Source of the DNA: HyVt-477 sp965224605
GTDB lineage: Bacteria > Pseudomonadota > Gammaproteobacteria > Thiotrichales > Thiotrichaceae
DNA: 64,000 nt
Assembly: GCA_965224605.1 (NCBI GenBank)
Contig: CBDCZP010000001.1
Location: 433,816 to 497,815, forward strand
Direction of reading: 5' to 3'
Below the pieces are notes generated by a model that searched no databases, was not told where the DNA came from, and saw only the letters and a list, made by a program, of their open reading frames with translations. The position numbers were made by a program, and so were the translations under genes. Shown piece after piece: positions 35,195 to 43,861 of the stretch. Numbering within the stretch: position 1 is the first letter of the stretch; each line of letters begins with the position of its first letter.

Positions 35195-36280
35195 TTGAAA
35201 AATTTAGAAACAAAAAAATACGATTATATTGATGCGATCAGAGGCTTTGCTATTTTGGGAGTTGTTCTTGTTCACTCTTCACAATGGGTCATTCCTACAT
35301 CTAGTCTTTTATCTAAAATTGCATCAGAGGGGGCGCGTGGAGTACAGCTTTTTTATATCGCTAGTGCACTGACCTTATTTTTATCGATGGGATCAAGGAA
35401 AGGTCGAGAAGAAAAACCCATTTTGTCTTTTTTTATTAGACGTTTCTTCAGAATTGCACCTGCTTTTTATCTTGCTATTATTATCTACACACTTTACTCA
35501 GGCTTGTCTGCCCGTTATTGGGCCCCAAATGGTCTTGAATGGTGGTATCTTCCTTTAACTGCCTTATTTTTGCACGGATGGCATCCTGAAACGATTCAGT
35601 CAGTTGTACCAGGTGGTTGGTCGATAGCGGTTGAAATGACCTTTTATTTGTTTGTTCCGTTTCTTTTTTCAATATTAAAATCTATACACTCTACACTGAT
35701 AGCTTTATTTTTATCGTTGACTTTGGCAAAGGTTTTATCCATAGCGGTCACTTACTTTTGGTTACCTTATTACCCGGAACATCAACAGTATTTAGTCAGT
35801 TCGTATTCTTTTTTATGGTTTTTCTCACAGCTTCCAGTTTTTATTTTGGGGATTTTGTTATTTCACATTATAAAAAGATACCCCAAAGGTGATAGTGCGA
35901 TCGCTTTACTTTTACTTTTGTTGTCCTTCTCCCTTCTTGTGGCTTTTTTAACTTCAAGTTTTATACCCAGATATTTTTTATATGGGATTGCATTTCTACT
36001 TTTTTCTTTATCGTTACATTACTCAGCGCCAAGAGTATTGGTAAATCCTGTCACGGTATTGATTGGAAGATTGAGCTTTAGCATATATCTGGTACATTTT
36101 ATGGTGCTAAATATTGTGGAAAATGTGTTTGTTGATGGTTTTATACTTGCAGGGAATAGTGGGTTTGTGTTGGCTTTTTTACTGGTATTAATACTATCCG
36201 TCTGTATTTCATACATAACGTACAAGGTAGTGGAAATTCCCGGTATTAACCTTGGAAAAAGGCTCATTCGTAAATTATAG
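35195..36280 (+). CDS. Acyltransferase family 3 (OafA/YrhL-like) membrane protein
   Basis: 361 residues, TTG start with AAGG seven bases upstream; no ATG precedes the conserved YIDAIRGFAILGVVLVHSSQW, which carries the catalytic-type His. About ten membrane helices, FFIRRFFRIAPAFYLAI, VPGGWSIAVEMTFYLFVP (GGWSIAVE is a family block) and SIYLVHFMVLN. It O-acetylates or otherwise acylates glycans from acyl-CoA at the inner membrane, one more decoration for this glycan. Confidence 0.88.
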   Translation: MKNLETKKYDYIDAIRGFAILGVVLVHSSQWVIPTSSLLSKIASEGARGVQLFYIASALTLFLSMGSRKGREEKPILSFFIRRFFRIAPAFYLAIIIYTLYSGLSARYWAPNGLEWWYLPLTALFLHGWHPETIQSVVPGGWSIAVEMTFYLFVPFLFSILKSIHSTLIALFLSLTLAKVLSIAVTYFWLPYYPEHQQYLVSSYSFLWFFSQLPVFILGILLFHIIKRYPKGDSAIALLLLLLSFSLLVAFLTSSFIPRYFLYGIAFLLFSLSLHYSAPRVLVNPVTVLIGRLSFSIYLVHFMVLNIVENVFVDGFILAGNSGFVLAFLLVLILSVCISYITYKVVEIPGINLGKRLIRKL

Positions 36281-36446
36281 TATGTATGTAAGGTCATGAA
36301 TTTAAACAGCAATAACCTTATTATTTCTAGGGTTTTCTTAAATAAATTGGGCTATGCTAATGGATTGTCATTCTAATCCGTATATTCTTAGAATGTTAAA
36401 TTTTCCTATTTCCAGTTTCTTATAATTTTTAAAAAGGTTTGCAATA

Positions 36447-37484
36447 ATGAACAATAATGTAAACAAAGATCTTGTTGATAAATGTATTCTTGTCACGGGG
36501 GGCACTGGTTCCTTTGGAAAAACAATGGTTACCTATCTTCTCAATAAAGGGTGTGCCCAAGTTAGAGTATTTAGTCGAGATGAAACAAAGCAAGAACATA
36601 TGCGTATCGCTTTCAATGAGGATCGTCTTAGGTTTTATATAGGTGATGTTCGTGATTACTCAAGTATCAGTTCAGCCATGAGGGGAGTGGATTATGTGTT
36701 CCATGCCGCTGCTTTAAAGCAAGTTCCTTCTTGTGAATTTTTCCCGATGCAAGCTGTATTAACTAATATTCAGGGTAGTGATAATACAATCAAAGCGGCA
36801 ATTGAAAACAAGGTGAGTAGTATTGTTTGTTTGAGTACCGATAAAGCTGTTTACCCTGTCAATGCGATGGGAATGAGTAAGGCTATGATGGAGAAAGTTG
36901 CACAATCTCATGCTAGAAATCTAGATAAAAATGAGACTATTATTTCCTGCGTTCGTTATGGAAATGTTATGTATTCCCGTGGTTCGGTTATTCCTCTTTT
37001 CATTAAGTCCATAAAAGAAGGCGATCCATTAACGATTACTGCTCCTCAAATGACTCGTTTTTTAATGTCGTTGCCTCAGTCGGTTGATTTGGTGGAGTAT
37101 GCATTTACTAAAGCTAATCAAGGTGATGTTTTTATCCGTAAAGCACCTGCGTGTACGGTTGCTGATTTGGCGACTGCGCTATGTGAGTTGTTTGAGTCTG
37201 ACGTTAAGCAACAAATTATCGGAATTCGTCATGGTGAAAAGCTATATGAGGCTTTAGCTTCGACAGAAGAGCTTTCACGTTCTACCGACCATGGCGATTA
37301 TTATCAGATTCAAATGGATACTCGTGATCTTAATTATAAAAAATATTTCTCTGAGGGTGATATTGATATGCCTGTGGAGGATTATACTTCTGATAACACG
37401 ACTCGTTTAGATGTTGAAGGTGTGAAGGCGCTTTTACTTCAGCTGCCTGAAGTGCAAGAAGAATTGAAGACGCATAAGGTTTGA
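36447..37484 (+). CDS. fnlA: UDP-GlcNAc 4,6-dehydratase/3,5-epimerase of the UDP-L-FucNAc pathway
   Basis: 345 residues. CapE/WbjB/FnlA-type SDR: ILVTGGTGSFGKTMVTYLL, VFSRDETKQEHMR, AALKQVPSCEFFPMQAVLTN, STDKAVYPVNAMGMSKAMMEKV (the catalytic Met-rich site replacing Tyr-x-x-x-Lys) and VIPLFIKSIKEGDPLTIT. It converts UDP-GlcNAc to a 4-keto-6-deoxy-L-talo/arabino intermediate. The next two genes encode the following enzymes in canonical order. Confidence 0.95.
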   Translation: MNNNVNKDLVDKCILVTGGTGSFGKTMVTYLLNKGCAQVRVFSRDETKQEHMRIAFNEDRLRFYIGDVRDYSSISSAMRGVDYVFHAAALKQVPSCEFFPMQAVLTNIQGSDNTIKAAIENKVSSIVCLSTDKAVYPVNAMGMSKAMMEKVAQSHARNLDKNETIISCVRYGNVMYSRGSVIPLFIKSIKEGDPLTITAPQMTRFLMSLPQSVDLVEYAFTKANQGDVFIRKAPACTVADLATALCELFESDVKQQIIGIRHGEKLYEALASTEELSRSTDHGDYYQIQMDTRDLNYKKYFSEGDIDMPVEDYTSDNTTRLDVEGVKALLLQLPEVQEELKTHKV

Positions 37485-37491
37485 TTTTGAT

Positions 37492-38598
37492 ATGAAAATA
37501 GGTATTACTGGTGGGAATGGGTTTATTGGTTGGCATCTTAGATGTTATCTGAGCACGCTTGATCATGTCGATGAGGTCAGGATAGCTGGTCGAACTACAT
37601 TTAGTGCTACTGATTTGTTGGAAGGTTTTGTTGATGGTTTGGATTTGGTTGTACATCTCGCGGGTGTAAACCGAGCTGATGACAATGAGTTGTTAAAGGG
37701 TAATGTTCAACCCGCACAGCTTTTGGTCACCGCGCTTGAAGCTAAGAATGAAGAAATTTGTATTGTATATGCTTCTAGCACTTATGCTGAAACTGCTGAT
37801 AATGCTTATGGTAAAGGCAAAGCTGATGCGGGGGAGATCCTTGAAAGTTGGGCAAGTCAGTCAGAGAACCGCTTTATCAATATAATTATTCCTCATGTTT
37901 TTGGTGAGTATGGTAAACCTTTTTACAATTCCGCGATGGCTACTTTTTGTTATCAAATTGCTAGAGGCGAAACGGTCAGTGTTAATTCTGATGGTCAACT
38001 TGAGTTGATTCATGTTCAAGACCTTGTTGAGGTGTTTCTTTCTTCTTATGAAGATGGAGTTGAAGGTGATCTCAGAGTAACTGGTGAGAGTATTAGTGTT
38101 TCGGATGCTGCAAATCGCTTGCAAAGTTTGTATGAACAATATGTGGTTCAAAACAGACTTCCTGATTTGAGTAGTTGCTTTGATAGGAGTTTGTTTAATG
38201 CTCTGCGAGGTGCTCTGATACAAGCTGATCGCGTTACCTCACCTGTGAAGCATAGCGATGAAAGAGGTTGGTTAGTAGAGACGGTTAAAGCTGGATCAGG
38301 CGGTCAATGCTTTGTTTCAACCACTAAGCCTGGTATCACCCGAGGCAATCATTTTCATCGCCGTAAGGTTGAACGTTTCTTTGTGCTTCAAGGAAAAGGA
38401 CAGATTAAACTCAGAAAACTTTTTACGGATGATGTGATTGTTTACGATTTAGACGGTGATAGTCCGTCATATGTTGATATTCCCACCTTGCATACACATA
38501 ACATTACAAATACGGGTAACACTGAATTGATTACATTGTTCTGGGCTGATGAGTTTTATGATCCTAAAAACCCAGATACTTATTTTGAGAATGTATAA
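37492..38598 (+). CDS. fnlB: UDP-2-acetamido-2,6-dideoxyhexulose reductase (SDR + cupin)
   Basis: 368 residues. N-terminal SDR (IGITGGNGFIGWHLRCYL, VVHLAGVNRADD, YASSTYAETADNAYGKGKADAGEIL, IPHVFGEYGKPFYNS) and a C-terminal cupin (HSDERGWLVETVKAGSGGQ, GITRGNHFHRRKVERFFVLQG, THNITNTG). This two-domain layout is that of CapF/WbjC/FnlB. It reduces the FnlA product to UDP-N-acetyl-L-pneumosamine-type sugars. Starts 7 bases after fnlA. Confidence 0.95.
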   Translation: MKIGITGGNGFIGWHLRCYLSTLDHVDEVRIAGRTTFSATDLLEGFVDGLDLVVHLAGVNRADDNELLKGNVQPAQLLVTALEAKNEEICIVYASSTYAETADNAYGKGKADAGEILESWASQSENRFINIIIPHVFGEYGKPFYNSAMATFCYQIARGETVSVNSDGQLELIHVQDLVEVFLSSYEDGVEGDLRVTGESISVSDAANRLQSLYEQYVVQNRLPDLSSCFDRSLFNALRGALIQADRVTSPVKHSDERGWLVETVKAGSGGQCFVSTTKPGITRGNHFHRRKVERFFVLQGKGQIKLRKLFTDDVIVYDLDGDSPSYVDIPTLHTHNITNTGNTELITLFWADEFYDPKNPDTYFENV

Positions 38599-38631
38599 TT
38601 AGTTAAAATTATATTTAAAAGATAGATACTA

Positions 38632-39786
38632 ATGGCCAAAAAATTAAAAGTATTAACAATATTGGGTACTCGCCCAGAGATTATTCGTCTTGCTTCTGTA
38701 ATGTCCGCGTTGGACAAATTTACTGATCATGTGCTCGTTCATACAGGTCAGAATTATGATTTTGAATTGAATCAGGTTTTTTTTGATGACTTGGGTGTTA
38801 AAGAACCAGACTATTTTTTAAATGTAGATACTTCTTCATTGGGTAAAGTGTTAGGTGAAATACTCATAAAAACGGAAGAGGTGCTTTTAAAAGAAAAGCC
38901 CGATGCGGTGTTAGCGCTAGGAGATACCAATAGTGCAATTGGGTTGCTTATGGCTAAGCGAATGAAAATTCCGACCTATCATATGGAGGCAGGAAACCGT
39001 AGTTTCGATGCTAATGTCCCTGAAGAGATTAACCGTAAGATGGTAGATCATATTAGTGATTTCAATCTTGTTTATACGGAACATGCACGTAGGCATTTAC
39101 TTTCTGAAGGTTTATCACATCGGTTTATCTATTTGACAGGGTCTCCTATGCGCGAGGTGTTAGATTCCCATAAGACTAGTATTGATAATTCTTCAATTTT
39201 GCAGGAATTGGGGCTAAAGAAAAATAAGTATTTTATAATTAGTGTTCACCGTGAGGAGAATGTTGATAGCAAGCAAAACCTTGTTAGAGTGGTTGATTGC
39301 TTGAAGGCTTTATATGAGACATATAAGATTCCTGTAATTGTTTCAACACATCCAAGGACAAAAGCTCGCTTGGAGCAGACAGGATTAGGTGAAAATATTG
39401 GTGATATTCGTTTCTTAAAACCTTTTGGTTTTCATGATTACAATAAACTTCAGGTGGACTCTTTCTGTGCTATTTCAGATAGTGGCACGATTAGTGAAGA
39501 GTCATCAATGCTCGGTTTCCCAGCAGTTACGTTGAGACAGTCTATTGAACGGCCTGAGGCTTTGGATACGGGAAGTATTGTTTTGTCAGGCTTGGATCAA
39601 GATACTTTACTTCAAGCTGTTGATATCGTGGTTCAGGAGGATAGTCTTTATCCTATTAAAGAGATTCCTGAAGAGTATGAGATTAATAACACATCTCTTC
39701 GGGTTTTGAAGTTAATTCTAGGTACGGCGAAGCTTACGAACCGTTGGAGAAACTTAGAAGGTTTTAGTCGTTATGATTGGGATTAA
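38632..39786 (+). CDS. fnlC: UDP-N-acetyl-L-fucosamine synthase (C2 epimerase)
   Basis: 384 residues of the non-hydrolysing 2-epimerase family: TILGTRPEIIRLASVMSAL, LVHTGQNYDFELNQVFFDDLGV, ALGDTNSAI, HMEAGNRSFDANVPEEINRK, SVHREENVDSKQN, AISDSGTISEESSMLGFPAVTLR. The MEAGNRSFD variant distinguishes the CapG/WbjD/FnlC group from WecB. It gives UDP-L-FucNAc. Third gene of the fnlABC set. Confidence 0.95.
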   Translation: MAKKLKVLTILGTRPEIIRLASVMSALDKFTDHVLVHTGQNYDFELNQVFFDDLGVKEPDYFLNVDTSSLGKVLGEILIKTEEVLLKEKPDAVLALGDTNSAIGLLMAKRMKIPTYHMEAGNRSFDANVPEEINRKMVDHISDFNLVYTEHARRHLLSEGLSHRFIYLTGSPMREVLDSHKTSIDNSSILQELGLKKNKYFIISVHREENVDSKQNLVRVVDCLKALYETYKIPVIVSTHPRTKARLEQTGLGENIGDIRFLKPFGFHDYNKLQVDSFCAISDSGTISEESSMLGFPAVTLRQSIERPEALDTGSIVLSGLDQDTLLQAVDIVVQEDSLYPIKEIPEEYEINNTSLRVLKLILGTAKLTNRWRNLEGFSRYDWD

Positions 39787-39790
39787 ATAA

Positions 39791-41014
39791 GTGAAAATAT
39801 TGCTAGCGAATTTACATTTCTGGCCTGATACCCCTCCACATGCTGTTATTCTAAAATCCATTGCTGCAGCGCTTGCTAAGAATAATAATGTTATTGTTGT
39901 CGCTTCACAGCCTTGTTATAAAAAAGACTATAAAGTGGCGCTGGAACCCAAAATTGTGATGATGGATGAAGGCTACTCTGTACATCGTATTAACTTGGGG
40001 CTAGAAAATACGGGGCGTATTTATAACAAGCTAAAAGTTTTTTTTGGCTATACAGCGTTCCTTTTTTTTAAAATCATCAAAGAAAGACCTGATCGAACCA
40101 TCATGGGTACAAACCCACCTATATTGGGCATGTTTGCTGTTCGTTTGGCAACTAGAATAACGGGTGGAGATTATATTTACCATTGTCAGGATATGCACCC
40201 TGAAATTGCAAGTACAAGTGGTGCCTTATCTAAAGGTTTTGTATATAAACGGCTGCTGGAGATCGAAAGAAAAAATTGTGAAAAATCATTTCTAACGGTT
40301 GTCTTGTCAGAAGATATGAAGTCTTCTTTAATTGAACGGGGTTGTAGTGCTGATAAGATTAAAATTGTTAATAATTTTGATTTGCGTGATGAAACGTCAG
40401 TAAGCACATCTATTGCTACACAGGTTCCTGCTGAATTACGGAGGAGGGAAAATCAGTTCAGGTTGATCTTTGCTGGTAATGTTGGTCGGTTTCAGAGTCT
40501 AGAAAGTGTTATTGAATCAGCAAAATTGTTATCAATAGATTACCCCAAGATTGAGTTTTTTTTTCTAGGAGATGGCGCGGCAGTTAAAGTTTTGGAGAAG
40601 TTAAGTGGGAACATGCTTAATAAAACAGTTTTCTTTTTCTCTCATCAACCTGTTTCTATTGCACGTGAGTTAATTACTGATGCTCAACTTGGAATAGTAT
40701 CATTGAGTAGAGAAATTTATAAATATGCCTTTCCCTCAAAAACAATGACGTATCTTTGTGAAGGTGTGCCACTGTTATCTATTATAGAAGCTAATAGCTC
40801 ATTAACTAAGCTGGTGATGAATCATGAGATCGGCATTACTTCTACTTCAGGGGATGCTGAAGATATTTCAAGACAGATCATCGATTTATATGAAAATAGA
40901 GATAAGCTTTTAAAAATGAAAATCAACGCAAAAAAATATGCTATGGATAATTATAGCGTTGAGACGGTTTTGCCAGAACTCATTAGTATTTTTTGTGAGA
41001 AAACCAATGATTAA
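39791..41014 (+). CDS. wbuB: WbuB-like N-acetyl-L-fucosamine transferase
   Basis: 407 residues, GTG start four bases after fnlC. GT4 family: LLANLHFWPDTPPHAVILKSI, YIYHCQDMHPEIASTSGAL, VLSEDMKSSLIERGC, LIFAGNVGRFQSLESVIESAKLL and FFFLGDGAAVKVLEKL, IVSLSREIYKYAFPSKTMTYLCEGVPLL. In other bacteria wbuB/WbjE-type genes directly follow fnlABC and transfer L-FucNAc to a lipid-linked acceptor. The end overlaps the next gene by 8 bases. Confidence 0.9.
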   Translation: MKILLANLHFWPDTPPHAVILKSIAAALAKNNNVIVVASQPCYKKDYKVALEPKIVMMDEGYSVHRINLGLENTGRIYNKLKVFFGYTAFLFFKIIKERPDRTIMGTNPPILGMFAVRLATRITGGDYIYHCQDMHPEIASTSGALSKGFVYKRLLEIERKNCEKSFLTVVLSEDMKSSLIERGCSADKIKIVNNFDLRDETSVSTSIATQVPAELRRRENQFRLIFAGNVGRFQSLESVIESAKLLSIDYPKIEFFFLGDGAAVKVLEKLSGNMLNKTVFFFSHQPVSIARELITDAQLGIVSLSREIYKYAFPSKTMTYLCEGVPLLSIIEANSSLTKLVMNHEIGITSTSGDAEDISRQIIDLYENRDKLLKMKINAKKYAMDNYSVETVLPELISIFCEKTND

Positions 41015-41924
41015 TAAAAGAGTATTAGGTAGAACTAACCTTAAGTTGTCAGAAATTGGTCTTGGTTGTGCTAGCTACTGGGGTAAAGCATCCTTTAATG
41101 AGTCCGCAGCCATTAGATTGGTTGAAGTCGCTGTAGAGAAGGGGGTGAATTTCCTTGATACAGGGTTTAGTTACTCCGCTGGCAATGCAGAATTACGTTT
41201 GGCCAAAGCACTTCGAAAAATTGAGAATAGTCAGGATTTGATTATTTCTAGTAAAGCTGGCACGAGAATTACGTCAGCAGGCCGATATATTACCGACCTT
41301 AACCCTGTATGGATTAGTGAAAGCTTGGATTTAACATTAGATAATATAGGCCTAGATCATTTACCTCTGTTCCAATTACATGGCCCTTCCGTTAAAGATC
41401 TTGAGGATGAAGACTTATTGCAGCTACTATTAGATATGAAAAGTAGCGGTAAAGTGGGTTTCGTGGGTGTAAATACTTATGAGAGTGATGTTATCGAGAA
41501 GATATTGTCTTTAGATGTTTTCGATTTTGTGATGATTGATTATAATATTCTAATGCAATATAGAGAGCCTGTTATAAGCCGTTTTGTTGAAAAAGGGATT
41601 GGTGTAATGGCAGGATCTGCTCTTGCAAATTCATTATACTCAAATCGTGTGTTTAATATTAGAGGTATGAAGGATCTCTGGTATTTAGCTAGAGCATTAA
41701 AAAACCACCGCGGTGCTTTATTAAAAGGACGCTCTTTTCGTTTTATAAACGACTTACCACATTCGACGGGTTCTCAAGTCGCCTTGGCTTATGTGTTAGA
41801 AAACACAGAAGTGACTACGGCCGTATTTGGCACAACTACTGAGAAACACCTTTTAGAGAATCTTGATTCCGCTAATATGCCGTTACCGCGTGAATTGGTT
41901 GAACGAATAAGAGCTATCGGCTAA
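41007..41924 (+). CDS. Aldo/keto reductase in the glycan cluster
   Basis: 305 residues from ATG 41007, overlapping the wbuB stop; a longer in-frame start would lie far inside wbuB. The catalytic tetrad is visible: Asp in NFLDTGFSYSAGN, Tyr of the same loop, Lys in IISSKAG, His in LFQLHGPS. GSQVALAYVLENTEVTTAVFGTTT is the usual cofactor-site end. It uses NADPH to reduce a carbonyl, perhaps a keto-sugar intermediate. The tight overlap argues for a role in this pathway. Confidence 0.87.
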   Translation: MINKRVLGRTNLKLSEIGLGCASYWGKASFNESAAIRLVEVAVEKGVNFLDTGFSYSAGNAELRLAKALRKIENSQDLIISSKAGTRITSAGRYITDLNPVWISESLDLTLDNIGLDHLPLFQLHGPSVKDLEDEDLLQLLLDMKSSGKVGFVGVNTYESDVIEKILSLDVFDFVMIDYNILMQYREPVISRFVEKGIGVMAGSALANSLYSNRVFNIRGMKDLWYLARALKNHRGALLKGRSFRFINDLPHSTGSQVALAYVLENTEVTTAVFGTTTEKHLLENLDSANMPLPRELVERIRAIG

Positions 41925-41955
41925 TTATTTTTTGCTTTATGAGTATAACTTATCA

Positions 41956-42516
41956 ATGAAACGGGCTTTCGATCTTACGCTAGCTATTTTTGCAGGTGCG
42001 TTACTATTTTTGCCATTTATTGTTATTGGCTTAGGTGTTTTACTTACCTCGAAAGGGCCAATGGTTTATTGGTCTGACCGTGTTGGGATGCATAATAAAG
42101 TTTTTAGTATGCCTAAGTTCCGTAGTATGAAAATTGATACCCCTTCCGTTGCGACACATTTACTCCAAGATCCAGATTTTGCTCTTACTCCATTTGGTCG
42201 TTTATTAAGGAAAACAAGTCTTGATGAGATTCCTCAGTTATGGAGTATCATCAAAGGTGATATGAGCTTTGTCGGACCTCGTCCAGCACTATCTAACCAG
42301 GATGATTTAGTTTCATTACGTAGTCAACATGGTATTGAACTGTTGAAACCAGGCTTAACAGGTTGGGCTCAAATAAACGGTAGGGATAGCATTTCTATTG
42401 CTGATAAAGTTGACTTAGATATCGAATATAAGCAACGGCAATCGTTTGGGTTTGATATTTTCATTATATGGAAAACATTTAGCATCGTAGTTAAACGTAG
42501 TTCTATTTCTCATTAA
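41956..42516 (+). CDS. Bacterial sugar transferase (PglC/WcaJ-type initiating phosphoglycosyltransferase)
   Basis: 186 residues from ATG 41956 (TTG 41932 is an alternative). One N-terminal re-entrant hydrophobic helix (KRAFDLTLAIFAGALLFLPFIVIGL), then MVYWSDRVGMHNKVFSMPKFRSMK, LRKTSLDEIPQLWSIIKGDMSFVGPRPAL (the catalytic D-E pair) and LKPGLTGWAQINGRD. It moves a sugar-1-phosphate to undecaprenyl phosphate to begin a repeat unit. The short form lacks the CapD-like N-terminal helices of WcaJ. The dehydratase at 43862 may supply its substrate. Confidence 0.92.
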   Translation: MKRAFDLTLAIFAGALLFLPFIVIGLGVLLTSKGPMVYWSDRVGMHNKVFSMPKFRSMKIDTPSVATHLLQDPDFALTPFGRLLRKTSLDEIPQLWSIIKGDMSFVGPRPALSNQDDLVSLRSQHGIELLKPGLTGWAQINGRDSISIADKVDLDIEYKQRQSFGFDIFIIWKTFSIVVKRSSISH

Positions 42517-42573
42517 ATCTGACCAGATTTAGCGGGTGGTTGTTAAGTTTATAAAATATTAAGGGAGTTCGTA

Positions 42574-43689
42574 ATGAAACTAGATGGTTTTATTAATCAC
42601 CTTGTCTGCCCAATAACAGGAGATAGGCTGACATTAGTGTCTTCAAGTGATGACGAATACAGTGGTTTTGTACCCGTTTCAAGAATAGGTGGAGGAGATA
42701 GCACACCTATTGGATTGACTGAACAAATCGTAGTTAATCCCAGCAACGAGCGCGCTTTCCCTGTGGTGGGGGAGTTTCCTGTTCTTATGGCTCCTGAGTT
42801 ACTGATCAAAAAAGATAAAGTTGACGACTATCCAGCAATTGACGTACAAGATCCAAAGTATGCAGAAGCCTATGCAGAGATGGGAGTGTACAACGAAATA
42901 AATGATAGTATTGTAGATGATGCTGATGATGAATCACTAGCTGTAATGATGGGAGCGCTAACCCCCGATACTGATTATTCGAAAATTTCAGAACGATTTC
43001 CTGACCCTGAAGAAGTTTGGATTGATGCAAAACATGATTCAATTGCTCAGTTGGAGGCATATGCCTTTCTTGCTCCCGTTGGGAATAAGCTTTTTGTCCA
43101 ATTGGGTGGGTCTGGCACCCATGCTGTTAAAGCGCTTTTAGCGGGTGCAAAGAAAGCTTTTTTATTGACACCAATGATTGGTGAAGCTCGGGTTGCTATG
43201 GAGATCGCAAAAAAGTACGACGTAGCTGAAAACCTTTATTGTGTTATTGCTGTTGGTGAAGAATTACCTTTTATTAAGGACTCTATCGACTTGGTTTATT
43301 CAGGAGGCTGTTTTCATCATATGAGGTTAGATCATGCTTCTGTTGAATTACACCGTGTGTTGAATAAAGGCGGAAAATTTTCAGGTGTCGATCCATGGAA
43401 AACGCCTTTACACACTATTGGCACTAATATCATCGGTAAAAGAGAGAAATCAATTTTTTGTAAGCCTATTACTCCAGAACGTTTGGCACCAATGAGGGAA
43501 CAATTTAAAGATATTGTGGTTAATCATCATGGGCCACTATTGCGATATATGTTTTTAGCATTGGAGAAGGCAAAACTGGATTTGCCGATAACTTCTATGT
43601 TTAAAATTAGTCGACTGGATGATTCGTTTGGAAAGGTAACAGGATTGATTAGATATGGCGGCAGTATAATGGTTGCGGGGAAGAAGTAA
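42574..43689 (+). CDS. SAM-dependent methyltransferase with Trm112-like N-terminus
   Basis: 371 residues, AAGGGAG before ATG 42574. The first ~80 residues (LVCPITGDRLTLVSSSDD...NERAFPVVGEFPVLM) resemble the small Trm112-like domain, though most zinc cysteines are absent. The C-terminal two-thirds is a class I methyltransferase: KLFVQLGGSGTHAVKALLAG (variant motif I), LPFIKDSIDLVYSGGCFHHMRLDHASVELHRVLNKGGKFSGVDPWKT. The substrate is unknown; it lies between the initiating transferase and the dehydratase genes. Confidence 0.78.
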   Translation: MKLDGFINHLVCPITGDRLTLVSSSDDEYSGFVPVSRIGGGDSTPIGLTEQIVVNPSNERAFPVVGEFPVLMAPELLIKKDKVDDYPAIDVQDPKYAEAYAEMGVYNEINDSIVDDADDESLAVMMGALTPDTDYSKISERFPDPEEVWIDAKHDSIAQLEAYAFLAPVGNKLFVQLGGSGTHAVKALLAGAKKAFLLTPMIGEARVAMEIAKKYDVAENLYCVIAVGEELPFIKDSIDLVYSGGCFHHMRLDHASVELHRVLNKGGKFSGVDPWKTPLHTIGTNIIGKREKSIFCKPITPERLAPMREQFKDIVVNHHGPLLRYMFLALEKAKLDLPITSMFKISRLDDSFGKVTGLIRYGGSIMVAGKK

Positions 43690-43861
43690 TTATGTGTCAA
43701 TAATAAATGCTATGGTAGGTTTTGTGCTGACAATTATTTATATATTCAACTAATTAAGATTAGCCAAAGCAGAATAATAACAATAATGAACAAGTCGGTA
43801 AGATTGTAAAAGCTTTTGAATTCGGATCAATTATCAAGCGATTATTTTGGAGAAGCTTCAC

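Noticed and set aside
40938..41006. Earlier start for the aldo/keto reductase
   Set aside because: It would run 77 bases into wbuB; ATG 41007 matches the family start.
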